Notes: a model not told the origin generated them from the letters alone. 12,995 nt of DNA from JBBDWZ01 sp050732575 (GCA_050732575.1 JBOHRF010000127.1:1-12995), one strand, 5' to 3'. Shown: positions 1 through 7,319, counted from the first letter of the stretch. A program made the numbers and translations.

Positions 1-2
1 CC

Positions 3-200
3 GTGAACGCCGACATCCAGATGCTGGATGCCGTCTTTGTGGAAGAGCACGATGCGCACGTCAACGCGCTGGGCGTGAAGGGTGTGGCCGAGCTGACTTG
101 TGTTGGCGTTGCGCCCGCCATCGCAAATGCGGTGTTCCACGCGACCGGCCTGCGCGTGCGCGAACTGCCGATTACGTCGGACAAACTGCTGAAGATGTAA
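3..200 (+). CDS. Xanthine dehydrogenase/aldehyde oxidase molybdenum-binding subunit, C-terminal end (partial)
   Basis: This is the last 65 codons of a gene that enters from the left edge; the GTG at position 3 is an internal valine codon, not a start. The residues match the C-terminus of the molybdopterin-cofactor subunit of the xanthine dehydrogenase family, closest in style to the periplasmic PaoC/YagR type. There is a DI..(L)DAVFVEEHD stretch, then GVKGVAE, then a GVAPAIANAV...TGLRVRELP tail. In this family the Glu of the G-x-G-E motif is the active-site base. Here that Glu (codon 90-92) is kept, but the preceding Gly is Ala. Such subunits hydroxylate aldehydes or purines together with FAD and 2Fe-2S partners, which would lie upstream outside the window. 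Family assignment is firm; the substrate cannot be told from this fragment. Confidence 0.88.
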   Translation: MNADIQMLDAVFVEEHDAHVNALGVKGVAELTCVGVAPAIANAVFHATGLRVRELPITSDKLLKM

Positions 201-211
201 CGCTTCCTCCC

Positions 212-241
212 TCAACTCCCTTGCAACGGAAGGGGAGTTGA
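212..241. terminator. Bidirectional terminator-like hairpin between convergent genes
   Basis: Left arm TCAACTCCCTT (212-222) pairs with AAGGGGAGTTGA (230-241), with one bulged G and a 7-nt loop. It sits 11 bp after the molybdenum-subunit stop and before the end of the convergent kinase tail (284), the usual place for a shared terminator. There is no strong T-tract on either side, so intrinsic termination is inferred from position and the stem. Confidence 0.5.
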
Positions 242-283
242 CGGCGAGGCTCTACGTTGCGCACCACGCAGACTCATCACGCG

Positions 284-703
284 TCACGGTTTTCTCCGCC
301 GCAGCTGCTCCGCCCAATTCACGACCACGAACAGACGCGCAGGCTCTCGCTTCTCCGGGCGCATCATCAAGAAGTGTCGCCCATCCGGAAAAACGTCATA
401 ACTGGCATGCTCCTGAGCCAAAGCGCGCATGTAGGAATCAGGGAACAGCGTATCGCGCCCGGTAATTGTCAGCTCGGATGCGTAAGCCAACAATCGACCT
501 GAAGGCGAAATGCTGGGCGAGAGCTCTACCGCAGGCGTGCTCAGCAAGAGTCGCGCACGATGCAGCGAATCGAGTGGTGCGATCCACAGCGTGGCGATGA
601 CCCGGCCGCCCTGCTCAAACACCATGTAGGAGTGCGGCGGACCGATCGAGAGCCCGAATAGGTATGCGTCACGAGCCAGCATCACGATCTCGAATCCATC
701 ATT
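284..703 (-). pseudogene. C-terminal remainder of the kinase/TolB-propeller gene, cut off by an in-frame TAG
   Basis: Reading on from the kinase stop codon (TAG, 706-704) in the same frame gives 139 further codons ending at TGA 286-284. They begin NDGFEIVMLARD, which joins smoothly to the ISPDGQRVAMAAR just before the stop. They then contain a propeller blade (LSPSISPSGRLLAYAS), a YDVFPDGRHFLMM blade and a final VVVNWAEQLRRRKP. In the Ser/Thr kinase-TolB family the protein typically ends YDVSPDGRRFL...VVLNWFEELKR, so this is the natural C-terminus. The stretch seems shorter than usual: the blades normally found between YAS and LFPD appear to be missing, which fits internal in-frame deletions. 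No ribosome binding site supports independent translation; the first GTG (685) has no convincing Shine-Dalgarno. Alternatives are a sequencing error at the TAG or occasional readthrough. Confidence 0.75.
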
Positions 704-2560
704 CTACCTGGCGGCCATGGCCACACGCTGCCCGTCCGGCGAGATGCGCGGTGATACAAACTCGCCCACTCGATCTGCGAACGGGGCAGCGTTGCCCCGC
801 CGGTCAACCAGCATCAGCCGCGCCGGCCAGGTGGGCGAAGCATGGTACACCATCGTGCCGGTAGGGCTGATTTTCCTCCAACCAGGCGCCCTGGCCACGG
901 GCTCGTTCACAGTGAAGATGGGGCCCGTGACACGCATCCGGCGCAGCGAGAAAGGTACGGCCATGATCGAGCCATCCGAGCGGGCAGCGCCATCTCCGCG
1001 GCCAAAGACGATATGCCCAGTACGCACGTATTGAGCATACGTGCCCGGAATTCCCAGCTCCGTGACCGATCCATCGGCAAGCCAAACGATACCAAGCTCT
1101 GCCTGGAACCCGCCTTTGATGACGGTGACCAGCGCCGCCCGGCCGCCGGGCAGAATATCCGTGACGTCGTAGGCTCGATGGCGTCGGGTTGTGTCTGGCC
1201 GCGCGACCAGTGCGGGTAAACCGCCATTCATGGACACGCGCCAGAGATCGCTCTGTCTTTGAAACACCAGTTCGTGTTGATCGCTGCACCGGGCGCGGCC
1301 GCCCGAGTCCGCAATCATGACCGGTGCGCCGCCCTCGATCGACACCTTCTTCAATGCGCCCGCCAACACCCTGAAAACGACCCAGGCTCCATCCGCCGAA
1401 ATGCACTCCGGCAGGACTCCCTCGCTGCTCGCGATTCTACGCGTCTCCGGTGTGTCGAGGCCGCGTACATAGAGTGCCGAATCGGTGCGACTGGCGTAAA
1501 CGATGTGCGAGCCATCCGGCGAGACGAGCGGCGGAAGGTCACGCAAAGGCATCGACTCCGGCGGAACGATTTCGAAGCGCGTTAGCTGACTGGTTGGCTC
1601 GGTCCGCAATCCTTGCACGAGGGCAACGGCGCCAATCGCTGCCGCAACGGCCCAGGGCGCCCACTGCCTGGCTTTGCTCAGGTTCAACTTGCTGGGCAGC
1701 GCGGCTGTGGGTGCTCGTTCCGCGCTGGCGTGCCGACCTGCGAGCGCCCCCGCAAACTCGCCCGCTGTCGCAAACCGATCGGCTGGCAGTCGGGCCAGTG
1801 CGCGCGCGACCGCAACCTCGACATGCTCCGGCACGGTCTCTCGGTATGTGCGCACCGGCAGCGGACGTTCCGTCAGTACCTTCGCGATAATCGCCTGAAC
1901 ACTGTTACCCGTATGAGGCGGCTCGCCCACCAGCATCTCGTACAGCACCGCACCCAGTGCATAGATGTCGGAGCGTGCGTCGATGCGCCGATCGCCAGTT
2001 GCCTGCTCGGGGCTCACGTATTCCGGTGTGCCCAGGGAAATGCCCAGCTGCGTGATGCGGTCGCCGCCCGCACTGTTCAATGCGAGCGCAATACCGAAGT
2101 CGGTAACCAGTGCCTCGTGATCGCGCAGCAGGATGTTCTCGGGCTTGAGGTCACGGTGGATGACGCCGCGGCTATGGGCATAGTCCAGCGCGCTGGCCAC
2201 TGCGCTGGCAATGCGAATCGCGTCGTCTATCGGTAGTTGGCGTTCCCGCTCTAGCCGATGGCGCAGGGTTTCCCCTTCGATGAAGGGCATCACGTAGTAC
2301 AGCAACCCATTCGCCTCGCCCGAATCGAAGAGTGGCAGGATGTGCGAATGTTGCAGATTGGCCGTTACCTGGATTTCGGTAAGGAACCGGTCGGGACCCA
2401 GGATGGCACACAACTCCGCACGTAACACCTTGAGTGCGACGTTGCGTTGGTGCCTGAGGTCGCGGGCGAGGTAAACCGTTGCCATGCCCCCGGCGCCAAG
2501 CTCTTGCTCGATTTGGTAGCGATCGGTAAGGATTGCGCTCCATCGTTTCGGAACGTCCAT
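704..2560 (-). CDS. Transmembrane Ser/Thr protein kinase with extracytoplasmic TolB-like propeller (truncated by nonsense codon)
   Basis: A 618-residue bacterial Hanks-type (PknB-like) kinase. The kinase domain spans about residues 15-275. Its glycine loop is GAGGMATV (22-29), the ATP-anchoring lysine Lys44, the likely helix-C glutamate Glu62, the catalytic loop HRDLKPEN (135-142), DFG 154-156 and activation-segment GTPEYVSPEQ 177-186. All catalytic residues are intact, so the kinase should be active. A single membrane segment follows (about 301-318, WAPWAVAAAIGAVALVQGL), then WD40/TolB-like PD40 repeats such as SPDGSHIVYAS, SADGAWVVF, SPTGTMVYHAS and SPDGQRVAMA. This topology suggests an outside sensor propeller driving an inside kinase. 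The start at 2560 is chosen because GGAGGT lies 6 nt upstream; a more distal TTG start at 2629 has no such support. The reading frame hits TAG at 706-704 before the last blades. The targets cannot be told from sequence. Confidence 0.88.
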   Translation of the reverse strand: MDVPKRWSAILTDRYQIEQELGAGGMATVYLARDLRHQRNVALKVLRAELCAILGPDRFLTEIQVTANLQHSHILPLFDSGEANGLLYYVMPFIEGETLRHRLERERQLPIDDAIRIASAVASALDYAHSRGVIHRDLKPENILLRDHEALVTDFGIALALNSAGGDRITQLGISLGTPEYVSPEQATGDRRIDARSDIYALGAVLYEMLVGEPPHTGNSVQAIIAKVLTERPLPVRTYRETVPEHVEVAVARALARLPADRFATAGEFAGALAGRHASAERAPTAALPSKLNLSKARQWAPWAVAAAIGAVALVQGLRTEPTSQLTRFEIVPPESMPLRDLPPLVSPDGSHIVYASRTDSALYVRGLDTPETRRIASSEGVLPECISADGAWVVFRVLAGALKKVSIEGGAPVMIADSGGRARCSDQHELVFQRQSDLWRVSMNGGLPALVARPDTTRRHRAYDVTDILPGGRAALVTVIKGGFQAELGIVWLADGSVTELGIPGTYAQYVRTGHIVFGRGDGAARSDGSIMAVPFSLRRMRVTGPIFTVNEPVARAPGWRKISPTGTMVYHASPTWPARLMLVDRRGNAAPFADRVGEFVSPRISPDGQRVAMAAR

Positions 2561-2566
2561 CGTCAG

Positions 2567-2572
2567 ACCTCC
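2567..2572 (-). promoter_or_regulatory. Shine-Dalgarno of the kinase gene
   Basis: GGAGGT on the minus strand, 6 nt from ATG 2560. It decides the start in favour of residue M24 of the longer open frame. Confidence 0.75.
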
Positions 2573-2683
2573 GAGCCGGAGTGAGTAACTACGATCGACC
2601 GAGATAACATTGGCGCAATGAGACGGCAAGCAAGGGCGCTCCTGTCCGGTAAATCGTGCGGCACGTATCTACCTCCCCCTTAC

Positions 2684-2711
2684 CCTCAACCTTTACCTCA
2701 TAAGGTTGAGG
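2684..2711. repeat. Perfect 10-bp inverted repeat in divergent region
   Basis: CCTCAACCTT (2684-2693) and AAGGTTGAGG (2702-2711) are exact reverse complements around an 8-nt loop. Flanking CCCC (within 2674-2679) and GGGG (about 2715-2718) could extend the fold. The location between two diverging genes is odd for a terminator, so it may be an operator, a relic of a lost gene, or a member of a dispersed hairpin family. The left flank CTCCCCCTTACCCTCAAC closely matches the arm of the hairpin at 8230. Confidence 0.6.
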
Positions 2712-2810
2712 ATTGGGGTTCGAAATCGACATTGCGCATCCCATGAGCAGACAGTCGCGCAGCGGGCGTGGCTTCCCATCAAATGGCTAACCGTAGGCGA
2801 CTCCAGCACA

Positions 2811-2827
2811 TCGGTTTGCGCAACCGA
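2811..2827. promoter_or_regulatory. Palindromic site TCGGTT-N5-AACCGA (possible operator)
   Basis: TCGGTT (2811-2816), 5-nt spacer TGCGC, AACCGA (2822-2827). Two further AACCG copies occur at 2789-2793 and 2857-2861, and CGGGTT at 2836-2841. A repeated half-site in a divergent promoter region is compatible with a transcription-factor site, but no regulator is encoded nearby and the role is inferred. Confidence 0.3.
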
Positions 2828-2931
2828 CAGGAACACGGGTTGCCATCGATGTGCGTAACCGCGTGAGTTGACAGGGGCGGGCAGGTCGCGCGCCGGGAAG
2901 TCATTTCGGTAGTCTCGTATTGCTGTTCCCG

Positions 2932-2967
2932 ACGCGCCCGTCACGCCCGATACGCCCGATACGCCCG
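2932..2967 (+). repeat. 9-bp imperfect tandem repeat in permease leader
   Basis: Four consecutive 9-mers, ACGCGCCCG, TCACGCCCG, ATACGCCCG and ATACGCCCG, end 14 bp before the permease ATG and directly precede its ribosome binding site. In the permease frame they would read as a V/D-T-P repeat. A TAG at 2910-2912 and the absence of an ATG/GTG/TTG start in between make this a leader, not coding. Confidence 0.7.
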
Positions 2968-2971
2968 GCTC

Positions 2972-2977
2972 GGAGGG
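2972..2977 (+). promoter_or_regulatory. Shine-Dalgarno of the ADOP permease
   Basis: GGAGGG, 4 nt upstream of ATG 2982; it supports this start. Confidence 0.7.
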
Positions 2978-2981
2978 TGGC

Positions 2982-5438
2982 ATGAGCAATCTCTGGCAGG
3001 ATCTGCGCTATGGCATGCGCATGCTGAGCCGCAAGCCTGGCCTGACCATCGTGGCCGTCCTGACCCTCGCCCTCGGCATTGGCGCCAACACCTCGATCTT
3101 CAGTCTGATCAATGCTGTGCTGCTGCGGCCGCTGCCCTTCGCTGAGCCGGATCGACTCATTGTCGTGCACGAGCGCAATGCTGAGGGCAATCAAAACACA
3201 GTCGGGGGCCACGAATTCGCGGCCTGGCGCGCGCAGAACCACGCGCTCGAACGCCTGGCCCTCTACGGTTACTCCAGCTTCAACCTCACGGGTGGCGGGG
3301 AGCCCGAGTTGCTCAACGCGATGCACGTGAGTGCCGACTTTTTTGCCGTGCTGCGCGAGCGGCCGCTGGCCGGTCGGTTGATCGGCACTGGCGACGATGA
3401 AACCGGCGCGCCGCGCATCGTGGTGCTCAGTCATCAGCTCTGGCAACGGCGCTTCGCCTCCGACCCGGGCATGGTGGGTCGCTCTATTTCGCTTAGCGAT
3501 GTGCCGTACACGGTGGTGGGCGTCGCACCGCGCAGGGGCGAAGTCTTCGATCCGGATGTGTGGGTGCCCATGGACGTGCCCGGCGAAATTCAGAAAGTTG
3601 GCCGGCACGGCAGTTTCGTCATGGGCCGCTTGCGTCCCGGCATTTCGGTGGCAGATGCGCGCTCGGATCTTGCGCGCATCGCGCAACGGCTCGAGCAGGA
3701 GATGCCCGCTGACAACACCGGCCACGGCGTCATAGTCCGGTCGATGCACGAAGATGTAGTGGGTAATGTGCGACGTCCGCTCATCGTATTCATGGGCGCC
3801 GCTGCCTTCATTCTGTTGATCGCCTGTGCCAACGTGGCGCACCTGCTGCTGACGCGCGCCGCCGCGCGCGACAAGGAGCTGGCCATTCGTACGGCGTTGG
3901 GCGCGGGTCGTGGCCGTCTCATCCGACAGTTGCTCACCGAGAGTCTGCTGCTCGGCCTGGCCGGCGGCACGGCGGGCCTGCTCATAGCCGCGTGGGTGAT
4001 CGACTTGTTACCCTCGCTCTCCGCCGTGCAGCTTCCGCGGCTGGACGAGCTGAGCATCGATCGACGTGTGCTGGGCATCACCGTCGCATTGTCTCTACTG
4101 ACCGGAATCATCAGTGGTGTCATGCCGGCAATGCAGAGCACGCGCCTCCGGTCGATGCTGCGCTTGTGGTTGACCGAAGGCTCAAAAGTCACCTCGGGTC
4201 CGGGCCGCCGCATGGCCGGCGCCCTCATCATATCCGAAGTCGCGCTCGCGTTGGTGCTGCTGGTGGGCGCGGGACTCACCATCAAGAGTTTTGCCCGGCT
4301 GATGGCCGTGGATGCAGGCTTCAACCCGCGCAACGTGCTCACGGTCCCGCTCGACTTGCCAGCGACGCGCTACGCCGATGCGCACCGCGTACGCGCTGCC
4401 TACGACCAGCTCTATGATCGTCTACGCTCTGTACCGGGCGTGCAGATCGTAGGGGCGAGCGCGCAGGTGCCAACCGGTCAATGCTGCATGGGCCTTGGTT
4501 TCACGATCGAGGGTCGGCCCGAGCCGCTGCCCGGACGCGGACCCGGCGCGCTCCTGAACATCGTGAGCAACGATTTTTTCCGCGCTCTACAGATTCCGTT
4601 GCGCAACGGTCGGTATTTCAACACTGGCGATGCACGGCTCGCGCTTCCGCTCATTCGCTGGTGGCCCGGGCAGACCCATCCGACCAACTTCGAAACTTCG
4701 CAGGCTCCTCCCGTCGTCATCATCAACGAAGCGATGGCTCAGCAGTTTTGGCCGGGCGAGAATCCCGTGGGCAAACGAATGCGCGTGCTCTTCAGCCCGT
4801 GGGCCACGGTGGTGGGCGTGGTGGGCAACGTGCGGCAGCGCACCCTGGGCCAACCGGCCGAGCCCGAGATGTATCTGCCGCACACGCAGGAGCCGTGGGG
4901 CGGCCTGACGCTGGTGTTGCGCACAGCCGGCGATCCCCAGCTGCTGGCCGGCGCCGTGCGCGATCGGATTCGTGCGTTCGACCGTGACCTGCCGACCGGT
5001 CAGATTCAGAGCCTGGAGCAGGTCGTATGGAACTCCGTTCGCAGTCCGCGCTTCAATGCGCTGCTGCTCGGCATCGCCGGCAGCGTGGCGCTGCTCCTCG
5101 CCCTCATCGGCATTTACGGTGTCATGTCATACTCCGTGGCTCGGCGCACGCACGAGATCGGCATTCGCACCGCACTGGGCGCCAGTTCATCCGAGGTCCT
5201 GAAGCTGATTCTCACCCAGGCCATGACACTGGCCGGCGCCGGCATCGCACTCGGCCTGCTGGGTGCGCTGGCATTGTCGCGTGTTCTGCACAGGATGCTC
5301 TTCGAAGTCGAGCCTACTGATCCGCTCACGTTCGTGCTGATTGCCGTGCTGCTGGCCGCCGTCTGTCTGCTCGCCTGCTATTTGCCCACGCGCCGGGCCA
5401 TGCGGGTGGACCCCATGATTGCGTTGCGCTCGGAATAG
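2982..5438 (+). CDS. ABC transporter permease of the ADOP (duplicated orphan permease) type
   Basis: An 818-residue inner-membrane protein made of two tandem MacB_PCD-FtsX units. The opening (DLRYGMRMLSRKPGLT followed by LALGIGANTSIFSLINAVLLRPLPF) is the hallmark of this family. Eight hydrophobic segments fit the 4+4 layout: about 22-44, 267-290, 322-346 and 363-384 in the first half, then 413-437, 693-718, 744-768 and 783-802 in the second. Periplasmic core domains lie at about 45-265 and 438-690. The EIGIRTALGA motif at about 722-735 is the cytoplasmic coupling element seen in MacB-like permeases; the first half has the equivalent ELAIRTALGAG. No ATPase gene is adjacent, as is usual for these orphans. 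MacB relatives work by mechanotransmission, moving lipoproteins, toxins or peptides outward, but ADOP substrates are largely unknown. Length and ends look complete; the gene is transcribed alone and away from the kinase. Confidence 0.93.
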   Translation: MSNLWQDLRYGMRMLSRKPGLTIVAVLTLALGIGANTSIFSLINAVLLRPLPFAEPDRLIVVHERNAEGNQNTVGGHEFAAWRAQNHALERLALYGYSSFNLTGGGEPELLNAMHVSADFFAVLRERPLAGRLIGTGDDETGAPRIVVLSHQLWQRRFASDPGMVGRSISLSDVPYTVVGVAPRRGEVFDPDVWVPMDVPGEIQKVGRHGSFVMGRLRPGISVADARSDLARIAQRLEQEMPADNTGHGVIVRSMHEDVVGNVRRPLIVFMGAAAFILLIACANVAHLLLTRAAARDKELAIRTALGAGRGRLIRQLLTESLLLGLAGGTAGLLIAAWVIDLLPSLSAVQLPRLDELSIDRRVLGITVALSLLTGIISGVMPAMQSTRLRSMLRLWLTEGSKVTSGPGRRMAGALIISEVALALVLLVGAGLTIKSFARLMAVDAGFNPRNVLTVPLDLPATRYADAHRVRAAYDQLYDRLRSVPGVQIVGASAQVPTGQCCMGLGFTIEGRPEPLPGRGPGALLNIVSNDFFRALQIPLRNGRYFNTGDARLALPLIRWWPGQTHPTNFETSQAPPVVIINEAMAQQFWPGENPVGKRMRVLFSPWATVVGVVGNVRQRTLGQPAEPEMYLPHTQEPWGGLTLVLRTAGDPQLLAGAVRDRIRAFDRDLPTGQIQSLEQVVWNSVRSPRFNALLLGIAGSVALLLALIGIYGVMSYSVARRTHEIGIRTALGASSSEVLKLILTQAMTLAGAGIALGLLGALALSRVLHRMLFEVEPTDPLTFVLIAVLLAAVCLLACYLPTRRAMRVDPMIALRSE

Positions 5439-5441
5439 AGG

Positions 5442-5461
5442 TGAGCGTACACATCCGCTCA
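5442..5461 (+). terminator. Weak hairpin after the permease
   Basis: TGAGCG (5442-5447), 8-nt loop, CGCTCA (5456-5461), followed by the T-rich run ATTCGTTATTATG. The stem is short, so this is at best a weak intrinsic terminator. It starts 3 bp after the permease stop. Confidence 0.3.
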
Positions 5462-5523
5462 ATTCGTTATTATGTTCGTTCATGCCCACCGCCGCCTCGC
5501 TGGCCCGTTGAACGGACGTGAGT

Positions 5524-6012
5524 ATGAGTAAGCCCCTGAGAAACAACTTTCTGATCGTGTTTTGCCTTTTGCCGGGAACATCATGTCAAAATGGCGATCC
5601 TACGGGTCCGTATGTGGGTGCCGATACCGCAGGTAGCATCCGGGTGGATTTTACTACACAGCCTGGCCGCTGGCATGCCGATCAGCTGGTCATTGATTCG
5701 GCCAGCATTGCCAGCGACGTGCTGCACGTACACGTTCATCACGGGGGTGGCTGCGCTCGGCACGCGTATGCAGCCGTGGCCTATAACGGCTGGCTGGAAT
5801 CGAATCCCGTACAGGTCGGCGCGTTCCTGGCGCACAATGCCAACCGTGACCCCTGCGACGCCCTGTTGAACGCGCACCTGCGCTTCGACCTGGTACCGCT
5901 GCGCGACGCCTATCGAAAATCCTACGGGCCTGCGGCGGCCGAGCTGGTCATCCAATTGGCGGAAGCGTTTCCGTGGAATCATGGCCCGGTCACGCTCCGT
6001 TACCGATTCTGA
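5524..6012 (+). CDS. Small exported/lipoprotein-like protein of unknown function with conserved-looking Cys pair
   Basis: 162 residues from ATG 5524; a GTG two codons earlier (5518) is an equally possible start, and neither has a clear Shine-Dalgarno. The N-terminus (SKPLRNNFLIVFCLLPGTSC) has a basic, then hydrophobic, then Cys layout of an export signal. The lipobox is imperfect because Gly is at -3, so lipidation is likely but not certain. The mature part has HHGGGCARHAY, ESNPVQV and an LAHNANRDPCDALL segment, followed by FDLVPLRDAYRKSYG. The GGC..H and H.AN.DPC pattern gives two Cys that could form a disulfide. It resembles uncharacterised bacterial lipoproteins I cannot name with confidence. 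No catalytic motif is recognisable. It is probably monocistronic, between the permease and ltrA. Confidence 0.75.
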   Translation: MSKPLRNNFLIVFCLLPGTSCQNGDPTGPYVGADTAGSIRVDFTTQPGRWHADQLVIDSASIASDVLHVHVHHGGGCARHAYAAVAYNGWLESNPVQVGAFLAHNANRDPCDALLNAHLRFDLVPLRDAYRKSYGPAAAELVIQLAEAFPWNHGPVTLRYRF

Positions 6013-6140
6013 GCGGAACGCCATCCTGTACTGATTCGTTATAGCTTCTGACCTGGCCGTGCGCTTACCCCTCGCGGCGCCGCACACGGTTCGTTAGCCT
6101 GTCCCCATCCGAAGCGACTACCGCTAGCGGACCAACACGC

Positions 6141-7319
6141 ATGAACTCGCCAACCCTCGCCTCACCGGGCAACCAGAGAGTCACCTTCGTCGAGCTGTTC
6201 TTCGACCTGGTGTTCGTTTTCAGTGTGACCCAGGTGGTCGGACTGTTTCACGATGGTATCCAACTACACGCGGTGGGTCAGGGCATCCTGGTCTTCTGGA
6301 TGATCTGGTGGGCCTGGACCCAGTTCACGTGGACGCTCAATGCGGCCGATACCACACACGATGTGGTGGAGCTGGCCACCATGCTGGGGACGGCGGTTGC
6401 GTTTTTCATGGGCGTGGCCGTACCCGATGCGTTTCAGGGGCGCGCCGCGTGGTTCGCCATTCCGTACGTGCTGGTGCGTTCCATCGGGCTGTACATCTAT
6501 GGACATGTGGCGCGGGCCAGTCCCGGCCAACATCAGGCCGTCCGAACGTTCACATTCCTGGCCGTCGGCGGAATGGTGGCGGTGCTGGTGGGCGGCTTCA
6601 TGTCCGGCACCGCGCAATACGCGCTGTGGACACTTGGCATTTTGCTGGACGTTCTTGCGGCCGCTGTCGGCGGACGGTCCGAGAACTGGGATCTGCACGC
6701 CGAGCATTTTGTGGAACGTCACGGCTTGTTCGTCATCATTGCCTTGGGCGAAACGCTCATCGTGGCGGCAGCCGGGCTTACTGGCGCGCAGTGGAACGCC
6801 AACCTGTTCTTCATCGCAACACTGGCGATTGCCATCACCTGCGTCTTCTGGTGGACCTATTTCACGCGCGCCAAGCCCGCCCTGGATCAGGCACTGGAAT
6901 CGTGTCGCGGCTCAACCCAATCAACCATGGCCCGAGACGCGTTCAGTCTTGCCCACTTTCCCGTGTTGTGTGGTGTGATTGCCTACGCCGCCGCGCTCGA
7001 GCAGGCCATTGCCCATCCCAACGATGCCTTCTCCCTGGCGGCGCGCCTGGCTCTGGCGGCCGGCGTTCTGCTTTTTGTGGGCGGAATGGCTCTTCCCATC
7101 TGGCGCAGCTCCCGGCAACTGCGCTGGCCGCGCGTGTGGCTCAGCGCACTGGCCGCCAGTCTGCTGATCGTGTTTTCCGATTCACCACCCACCCTCGCGC
7201 TGGCCATCGCCTTGATCGGCGTGACGGCTGTGGCAGTCTGGGAGCACCGCACGCTGCCCGCAGCCGTGCCCGCCCAGCCGGCGCATCACGATGTACTCAC
7301 CATCAGGAGGTCGTCATGA
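6141..7319 (+). CDS. LtrA family (low temperature requirement A) integral membrane protein
   Basis: 392 residues, mostly hydrophobic, with about ten predicted membrane segments. Two signatures identify the bacterial LtrA family (Pfam PF06772): VELFFDLVFVFSVTQ at 17-31 and EHFVERHGLFVIIALGE at 188-204. The name comes from a Listeria gene needed for growth in the cold, but the molecular activity of the family is not established. The length is typical and both signatures are intact. No Shine-Dalgarno is obvious before ATG 6141. The last four bases (ATGA, 7316-7319) overlap the start of the patatin gene, so the two are very likely one transcript and translationally coupled. No stress-regulation element is visible upstream. 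Confidence 0.9.
   Translation: MNSPTLASPGNQRVTFVELFFDLVFVFSVTQVVGLFHDGIQLHAVGQGILVFWMIWWAWTQFTWTLNAADTTHDVVELATMLGTAVAFFMGVAVPDAFQGRAAWFAIPYVLVRSIGLYIYGHVARASPGQHQAVRTFTFLAVGGMVAVLVGGFMSGTAQYALWTLGILLDVLAAAVGGRSENWDLHAEHFVERHGLFVIIALGETLIVAAAGLTGAQWNANLFFIATLAIAITCVFWWTYFTRAKPALDQALESCRGSTQSTMARDAFSLAHFPVLCGVIAYAAALEQAIAHPNDAFSLAARLALAAGVLLFVGGMALPIWRSSRQLRWPRVWLSALAASLLIVFSDSPPTLALAIALIGVTAVAVWEHRTLPAAVPAQPAHHDVLTIRRSS
7305..7310 (+). promoter_or_regulatory. Shine-Dalgarno of the patatin gene inside ltrA
   Basis: A full-consensus AGGAGG lies in the last codons of ltrA, 5 nt before ATG 7316. It fixes the patatin start and rules out the much longer open frame that runs back to 6308. Confidence 0.85.

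Larger units (their letters stand above)
2561..2981. other. 421-bp divergent intergenic region between kinase and ADOP permease
   Basis: No convincing gene is seen here. It should hold the promoters of both flanking genes. A perfect TTGACA (2868-2873, +) looks like a sigma-70 -35 box, but nothing close to TATAAT lies 16-19 bp downstream. On the minus strand TTGCTT (about 2633-2628) and TGTTAT, 18 bp apart, are a weak candidate pair for the kinase. The region also contains a 10-bp perfect hairpin (2684-2711), a 6-bp palindrome (2811-2827) within a cluster of AACCG/CGGTT half-sites, and a 9-bp tandem repeat (2932-2967). Confidence 0.6.

Noticed and set aside
704..706. Recoding of TAG as a sense codon in this organism
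   Set aside because: The complete permease ends naturally with TAG (5436-5438) at the expected family length, so TAG acts as a stop here.
804..1406. Alternative minus-strand open frame inside the kinase gene
   Set aside because: It overlaps the propeller-coding frame and has low-complexity Arg/Gly composition typical of an out-of-frame shadow.
2711..2730. tRNA, because of a GGGGTTCGAAATC T-loop-like string
   Set aside because: No acceptor stem, anticodon arm or D-arm can be placed around it.
2901..3842. 313-codon minus-strand open frame over the start of the permease
   Set aside because: It is a high-GC shadow of the permease gene with no family resemblance and no start signal.
6308..7315. 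Long open frame upstream of and in frame with the patatin gene, overlapping most of ltrA
   Set aside because: It translates to Arg/Gly/His-rich sequence without domain sense, while the other frame is a clear LtrA protein. The AGGAGG before ATG 7316 fixes the real start.
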